From Actinomycetota bacterium (lineage in GTDB: Bacteria > Actinomycetota > Actinomycetes > Mycobacteriales > Mycobacteriaceae), in contig SYAB01000453.1 of the NCBI GenBank assembly GCA_005787665.1, positions 1 to 10,250 on the forward strand: a DNA stretch of 10,250 nt, read 5' to 3'. The notes beneath the pieces are model-generated. The model was given only the letters and a program-made list of their open reading frames with translations, had not been told where the DNA came from and ran no database searches. Made by a program: the position numbers and the translations under genes. This document shows, one piece after another, positions 6,507-10,250 of the stretch (position 1 is the stretch's first letter; each line of letters begins with the position of its first letter).

Positions 6507-7187
6507 GTGCGAAGAAGCCGGAGTCACATGGGGTGTTTTCGTCCCCACACGTCCGGAGGCCGGCGGTTGTGGCGCAGCCGGCCCGGTGTCTGGCTGGCCT
6601 GCCTGACGATTCTGGTCGGCTCTTACGCCGGCGCCGGGCAAACCGCCCACGCGGACGAGACGCCGGTCGCACCCGGTGGCCCCGACGTCGTGCTGGTCGA
6701 CTTCAGCGATGCCAACGAGGTAGCCGCCTGGCGGACGGTCAACGACCCCGTCATGGGGGGTCTGTCCACCTCGCAGGTCGGGTTCGGGGACGGTGGCATG
6801 GTGTTCTCGGGCACCATCTCGCTGGAGAACAACGGCGGGTTCGCCTCCGCCCGCGGTCCGGAAAACCCCGACATCGGGCGCAGAGCTGCAGGGGCGACGT
6901 CGCTGCGCATCCGCGCACTGGGCGACGGTAAGACCTATGTTCTGCGGGTGGGTGCGGGCGGGCAGCCCTGGTCCTACATCCAGCGTTTCTCCACCCAGGC
7001 CGCCGTCACGCGGAGCTACGAGCTCCCCATCACAGGCTTTCAAGCCGTCGGCATGCGTCTGGATCCGGCACCGACCGCACCGCAAACCCTGGACCCGTCA
7101 ACCATCAGCCAGGTCTCGGTCTACATTCTCGACAAGCAACAGGGCCCCTTCGAACTAACGATCAGTTCGCTCGACGCGGCATTCTGA
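6507..7187 (+). CDS. Exported CIA30-family (NDUFAF1-like) protein
   Basis: This 226-residue protein has an Arg-rich N-terminus, a hydrophobic stretch (about 28-44) and a likely signal-peptidase site after AHA (47-49), so it should be exported. The mature part (about 60-222) matches the CIA30 beta-sandwich fold: NDPVMGGLSTSQ (79-90), FSGTISLENNGGFAS (100-114), a mid-domain YVLRVG strand and a terminal DKQQGPFELTISSL strand. CIA30 is named after a mitochondrial complex I assembly factor, and its galactose-binding-like fold is also found in bacterial proteins of unknown role. A periplasmic or surface binding role is a guess. The GTG at 6507 coincides with the predicted transcription start. An in-frame ATG at 6528 preceded by GGAG (6520-6523) is a credible alternative and would keep the signal peptide. 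The hairpin at 7193-7230 follows the stop codon. Confidence 0.82.
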   Translation: MRRSRSHMGCFRPHTSGGRRLWRSRPGVWLACLTILVGSYAGAGQTAHADETPVAPGGPDVVLVDFSDANEVAAWRTVNDPVMGGLSTSQVGFGDGGMVFSGTISLENNGGFASARGPENPDIGRRAAGATSLRIRALGDGKTYVLRVGAGGQPWSYIQRFSTQAAVTRSYELPITGFQAVGMRLDPAPTAPQTLDPSTISQVSVYILDKQQGPFELTISSLDAAF

Positions 7188-7192
7188 GGAAA

Positions 7193-7230
7193 CCACGGTC
7201 ACCGTCGTGTCGACCCCACCGTGACCGTGG
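7193..7230. terminator. Perfect 10-bp inverted repeat (stem-loop), likely terminator or operator
   Basis: CCACGGTCAC (7193-7202) is the exact reverse complement of GTGACCGTGG (7221-7230), with an 18-nt loop. It begins five bases after the CIA30-family stop and ends 25 bp before the next start. No U-tract follows, so if it terminates transcription it does so as a GC-rich, U-less hairpin of the kind proposed for mycobacteria. An operator for the downstream gene is the alternative. Confidence 0.5.
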
Positions 7231-7255
7231 ACGAGGCCCGCGACCACAAGGGGGC

Positions 7256-7660
7256 GTGTTGCCTGAACGGGAGCCTGACCCGCAATCAGCGCGACCGACC
7301 CGCCGGGACTGGGCGGTCGCGCTCGGCACCGGGCTTGGCCTGATCCTTGTCGCGCTGGTGGGAGCTGATCGGCCGCCGCCGCCCGGCTTCCTCGCTGTGG
7401 TGATGGGGGCGTCGATCCTCGCGCTGCTGACCGCTTTCGCCCTGCCCCGTTGGCGCGGCCGGGGAACCCACCGTCAGCCGTGGCGCCCGGCCGCCGAGGG
7501 CGCCCTCGTTGCTGTGGCGCTCTGGCTCATCGCCGTCCTGCTGCCCTTCACGGGGGAGCCGACGGTCTCGCCGTCCGCGACCGACCGCCTCGTCGGCGCG
7601 GGTGTTGCGGCGGCACTGGGGGCCATCGGCGCCTCTGTGCTCGCCCGGATCAGCAGGTGA
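7256..7660 (+). CDS. Small four-helix integral membrane protein, unknown function
   Basis: This 134-residue hydrophobic protein is not assigned to a family. Four membrane segments are visible, at about 19-37, 45-63, 79-98 and 112-130. The middle loop is basic (PRWRGRGTHRQPWR, 64-77), which by the positive-inside rule places it in the cytoplasm. The N-terminal 18 residues are charged and Pro-rich. The run AAGGGGG (7248-7254) serves as ribosome site. It is only 1 nt from the GTG at 7256, so the adjacent in-frame TTG at 7259 may be the true start. It lies on the same strand as the CIA30-family gene, separated by a stem-loop, and is convergent with the reductase gene, whose stop is 3 bp away. The ORF is credible from its regular helix pattern. 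Confidence 0.7.
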   Translation: MLPEREPDPQSARPTRRDWAVALGTGLGLILVALVGADRPPPPGFLAVVMGASILALLTAFALPRWRGRGTHRQPWRPAAEGALVAVALWLIAVLLPFTGEPTVSPSATDRLVGAGVAAALGAIGASVLARISR

Positions 7661-7663
7661 CTG

Positions 7664-9742
7664 CTACCGGGGCCCGCCGGACCCGCGTCCAGCAGACATG
7701 TCCGCTCGTTTGGCGAGCGCCAGTTCCCGGATGGTGGCGAGGTCGTCGTCGGTGTAGACGCCGTTGACCCCGGAGATCGCGGCGAGCTTCATACCGTGCT
7801 TCAGCCCGAGCCGGTAGATCTCCTTGACCTTCTCCCACTCGATGTTTCGCCCGACGGTGAACGTTTCGTAGCGACCCTCGAGTGCCAGGACGATGGTCTC
7901 GGCCAGGCAGGCGTAGGCGACGCCGCTGGGCAGGCCGATTCCCTTCATCTGCGGATCGCCGGGTAGTTCGATCTCCCCGGACTCGATGACCAGCACGTCG
8001 GGCCGCTTGGCGACGTCCTCGGCCGAAAGGTCGAGCGGCCGGGCGACATCGGTGATGACCGCACCCGGTTTGACCTTCATGATGTCGAGCACCTTCTTGC
8101 CCGCCCCCGAGGTGGCCGTCACGATGACATCCATCTCGGCGATGTGCTCGTCGGCGTCGGCGCCGACGTGGACCGTGGCCCGCGGGTGCTCGCGCTCGAT
8201 ATCTTCCTTGAGCGCCAACAGTTTGGCCGGTTCGATGGAGACCAGCCACAGTTCGTCGGCGGCCATCGCCAGCAGTCGTGCGCATACCGAGCCGATGGCG
8301 CCGGTCGCTCCCACCACCATCGCCTTGCCCTTGATGTGTCCCTTCGCGTCTACTTTGGCGATCCCGAGTCGGCGGACCGCGTCGTGGGCCGCCCACAGCG
8401 CGCCCGAGGCGCTGTAGGAGTTGCCCGTGGTGATCGGGAGTGGCGCGCGCTTGGCCACCGTGACACCGGCGTCGCCGACGACCTTGGTGAAGGCGCCGAG
8501 ACCCATGATCTGGGCGCCCATCTTCTGCGCCATGTCGGCGGCCGCGAGCAGTCTGGAGTAGGTGAACTCCGGGTCATGCGCCATGAGTTCCTTGGGAGTG
8601 CCACCGACGGTGATGAGCCACCCTTCGGCCTCGGCGCCCGTCGGCGAGGTGATACCGGTGACGTGGCTGTAGACGAATGGCGGCGAATGTGCCATCAGCT
8701 TCTCCACGCCGTCCATGAAGAGTCCCGGCGCAACATCGGCGACGGCGTCGAGCGGCTTCACATTGCGGAAGTACTCCTGGGACAGCGGGTGGATCACGAA
8801 GGCGAACCGCGACTTTCGCTTGAAGCCGCTCGGGTAGAGCACCCTCGGCTCCAACTCGGCCGACTGAATCATGTCGAGCAGGTCGTCGTCGGACAGCCGA
8901 GATTCCTCGGCTTCGCCCGCCACCAGCATCAGCGCCTCGAGCGTCGCCTCGTTGACCACCACATTCTCGAACGGCTGCGGTACATCGTCGAGGATCAGGT
9001 CTACTCCCCTCTCCCGCAGGCTGTTCAGCCGCTCGGAGCCGATGGAGGTGGAGATCAGGGTCTTGCCCTTCAGATCGTCCACCTCGAACTCGGCGAGCTC
9101 ACGGAAGGTGGCCACCACGACGTCGGCGTCCCGCAGGGCTTCGCGAATTCGGGAGTCGATGACCATCCGGGCCGGCGCGGTGGCTGTCGAGACCACCGCG
9201 GAGGGCAATTTCCCCAGCAGCCAGCCCGAGGCGGACACGATTCGCTCGAACACCTCGAACGGGGTGCGGATGTCGGTAAGTCCGTACTCCACCGCGGGGT
9301 CGGCGAAGCGCATGTTCCGCGTGCTCTCCTCAAGCACGCATGTCGTGCGGTAGTGGTTTCGCCCACCCAGCACGACCACTCGCGCGTTGGCGAAGTAGCC
9401 GGGCATCTCGCCGGCCAGGTGCCGAATAGTCCACTCCTGCAACACGGTGCGCAACCGGTGGCCGTCGGTGACCACCGTGCCGGAGGTCTGATCTATCGCC
9501 TTCCTCAGCGTGGTGGGGTCGCCTTTCAGCGTCCCGGCCACTTGTGCGTCGTGTACTCCGCTGATCCCGATGGCTGCTGCCGGGCCGGACCACCTGCGCA
9601 GCTCATCGACGGCTCGTGTGACGCTGCCGCCGGCCCCCACCCGGACGATCCGGAAGGGCCGTCCCAGGAACTCCACCGACTCGTCGTAGTCACGTTCGGG
9701 TCCACTCAGGCTGATATTGACGATCAGCGATTGCTCTTTCAT
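7664..9742 (-). CDS. Double-length protein with C-terminal AAR-like (fatty acyl-ACP reductase family) domain
   Basis: Residues about 310-660 of this 692-residue protein align motif by motif with cyanobacterial long-chain acyl-ACP reductase, which makes fatty aldehyde from acyl thioester with NADPH. Shared points, in order, are: FAFVIHPLS (compare FGLIGHLTS); HVTGI; MGLGAFTKVV (compare ALGGFSSIV); TTGNSYSA (compare TTGNTHTA); the Rossmann motif GATGAIG at 478-484; DVIVTATSG; ITDVARPLDL; and AYACLAETIVLALEG with Cys612 (compare MFACFAEAILLEFEG, whose Cys is the proposed acyl acceptor). The N-terminal 300 residues are not recognised; alternating strands such as RVVVLGG (121-127), DADVVVATF (206-213) and GKTLISTSIGS (226-236) suggest another nucleotide-binding-like fold. 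Cyanobacterial AAR has about 340 residues, so this is twice the usual size. The ATG at 9742 follows the SDR stop by 4 bp without a clear ribosome site, suggesting translational coupling. The real substrate is unknown; acyl-CoA or acyl-ACP is inferred. Confidence 0.8.
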   Translation of the reverse strand: MKEQSLIVNISLSGPERDYDESVEFLGRPFRIVRVGAGGSVTRAVDELRRWSGPAAAIGISGVHDAQVAGTLKGDPTTLRKAIDQTSGTVVTDGHRLRTVLQEWTIRHLAGEMPGYFANARVVVLGGRNHYRTTCVLEESTRNMRFADPAVEYGLTDIRTPFEVFERIVSASGWLLGKLPSAVVSTATAPARMVIDSRIREALRDADVVVATFRELAEFEVDDLKGKTLISTSIGSERLNSLRERGVDLILDDVPQPFENVVVNEATLEALMLVAGEAEESRLSDDDLLDMIQSAELEPRVLYPSGFKRKSRFAFVIHPLSQEYFRNVKPLDAVADVAPGLFMDGVEKLMAHSPPFVYSHVTGITSPTGAEAEGWLITVGGTPKELMAHDPEFTYSRLLAAADMAQKMGAQIMGLGAFTKVVGDAGVTVAKRAPLPITTGNSYSASGALWAAHDAVRRLGIAKVDAKGHIKGKAMVVGATGAIGSVCARLLAMAADELWLVSIEPAKLLALKEDIEREHPRATVHVGADADEHIAEMDVIVTATSGAGKKVLDIMKVKPGAVITDVARPLDLSAEDVAKRPDVLVIESGEIELPGDPQMKGIGLPSGVAYACLAETIVLALEGRYETFTVGRNIEWEKVKEIYRLGLKHGMKLAAISGVNGVYTDDDLATIRELALAKRADMSAGRGSGGPR

Positions 9743-9746
9743 GGGA

Positions 9747-10250
9747 TCAGACCATTGCTTTGGAATCGAACTCCGGGTGGGCCGCCATGAAGTCGAGCAG
9801 CTTGTCGGCGTAGTCGCGGAAGCGGGGGCAGGAGACCCCGGTGCCTTCCAGGTCGGCCACGGTGTGGGCCGTGCCGTAGGTGGTCGGGAACGCGAAGTAG
9901 TCCAGGGTCTCCGCGGGAAGTCCGGTGAGCAGTTCCATCCCGGGGACCGTGTCGAGCAGTCCGCGCACGACGGCTACCGGGATGGGCAGCCAGACCAGCC
10001 TCCGGCCGAGGTGCTTACCGAAGATCTCCGCCACCTCGCGGGCAGACGGCGGGTCGGGGTCGGTCAACTGGTAGGTCTTGCCCTCGGAGACGTCGAGGAC
10101 ACTGAGTGCGTCCATCGCGGCGATGACGTAGTCCCGCGGCACCAGCGAGGCCATGACGGACTTGTCGACGTTCGGGAGGAACGCCACCCCGGGAAGGCGG
10201 TTCATGTAGTCGGCGACGAAGTAGGGCCCGTCGTACTTCTGGGTCTCACC
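9747..10250 (-). CDS. Extended SDR / NAD-dependent epimerase-like oxidoreductase, C-terminal part (5' end beyond window)
   Basis: The frame is open from the window edge (starting GETQKYDGPYFV) to the TGA at 9749-9747, giving 167 residues. The pattern matches the C-terminal half of atypical extended SDRs: a G-x-x-x-K-Y-D-G-P-Y segment, VPRDYVIAAMDAL where the substrate domain begins, then GKTYQLTDPDPPSAREVAEIFGK, a helix-rich lid, and a final helix DYADKLLDFMAAHPE. The N-terminal Rossmann Gly motif and the catalytic Tyr-x-x-x-Lys, if present, lie outside the window. An internal ATG at 10205 is not the start, because family-like sequence continues upstream. The 4-bp gap to the AAR-like gene points to one operon, in which the SDR might act on the aldehyde, alcohol or a related lipid intermediate. 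That role is inference. Confidence 0.78.
   Translation of the reverse strand, partial: GETQKYDGPYFVADYMNRLPGVAFLPNVDKSVMASLVPRDYVIAAMDALSVLDVSEGKTYQLTDPDPPSAREVAEIFGKHLGRRLVWLPIPVAVVRGLLDTVPGMELLTGLPAETLDYFAFPTTYGTAHTVADLEGTGVSCPRFRDYADKLLDFMAAHPEFDSKAMV

Noticed and set aside
5671..6507. Plus-strand open frame of 278 codons opposite the LCP gene.
   Set aside because: It is the complement of well-defined LCP motifs, and no membrane or domain pattern is seen.
6454..6672. N-terminal extension of the LCP protein to an upstream start (563 residues).
   Set aside because: It would overlap the CIA30 coding region and both promoters, and it adds Arg/Cys-rich sequence before an otherwise well-placed signal anchor.
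7661..7700. Possible bidirectional terminator between the convergent membrane-protein and reductase genes.
   Set aside because: The GC-rich runs (CCGGGGCCCGCCGG) can fold only into short ambiguous stems and lie inside the reductase coding end, so they are not distinguishable from coding GC content.
8144..9790. Plus-strand open frame of 548 codons opposite the AAR-like gene.
   Set aside because: It is rich in His, Arg and Gly without motifs and is antisense to a protein with ordered AAR signatures.
1..10250. CRISPR arrays, tRNA/rRNA genes, insertion sequences, attachment sites and prophage genes.
   Set aside because: No tandem spaced repeats, cloverleaf-like sequence, transposase motifs or flanking direct repeats were seen. 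Base composition looks uniform throughout, giving no sign of a recent insertion.

Overview
This is a GC-rich, densely coding actinobacterial segment. It most resembles a mycobacterium, probably a fast-growing, Mycolicibacterium-type species. The reasons are GTG starts, a mycobacterial-type SOS box, a LytR-CpsA-Psr (LCP) cell-wall ligase, and a second type II topoisomerase resembling TopoM, which was described from Mycobacterium smegmatis. The species assignment is inference from gene content.

Layout. Bases 1-120 are the 3' end of a gene that looks like an arylsulfatase. Bases 121-351 form a regulatory region. It holds a perfect LexA-type operator (TCGAAC-N4-GTTCGA) overlapping a TATACT -10 element, then a leader of about 150 nt with small hairpins. 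This controls a tight three-gene plus-strand operon: a GyrB/ParE-like ATPase-TOPRIM subunit (352-2385), a GyrA/ParC-like cleavage subunit (2395-4521), and a 140-residue protein with two membrane segments (4524-4946). The arrangement predicts a DNA-damage-inducible accessory topoisomerase. Its QRDR lacks the acidic quinolone-contact residue and its C-terminal domain lacks a canonical GyrA box.

A convergent minus-strand LCP phosphotransferase gene with a C-terminal LytR_C domain follows (4981-6453). It is divergent, across only 53 bp, from an exported CIA30-family protein (6507-7187). That gene's promoter (TTGACA-N16-TACATT) is placed so that transcription should begin at or next to its GTG start codon, implying a leaderless message. 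A perfect 10-bp stem-loop (7193-7230) separates it from a small four-helix membrane protein (7256-7660).

The right end is a minus-strand pair. An extended SDR/NAD-epimerase-like oxidoreductase, cut by the window edge (9747 to beyond 10250), is followed after 4 bp by a 692-residue protein (7664-9742). The C-terminal half of that protein aligns motif by motif with the cyanobacterial long-chain fatty acyl-ACP reductase (AAR), including the Rossmann glycine motif and the probable acyl-accepting cysteine. Its N-terminal half is unrecognised and may be a degenerate copy of the same fold. The pair looks like an acyl-thioester or aldehyde redox module.

The two most noteworthy items are the SOS-box control of the TopoM-like operon and the double-length AAR-like reductase coupled to an SDR. 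All family assignments are from remembered motifs; no database search was run.
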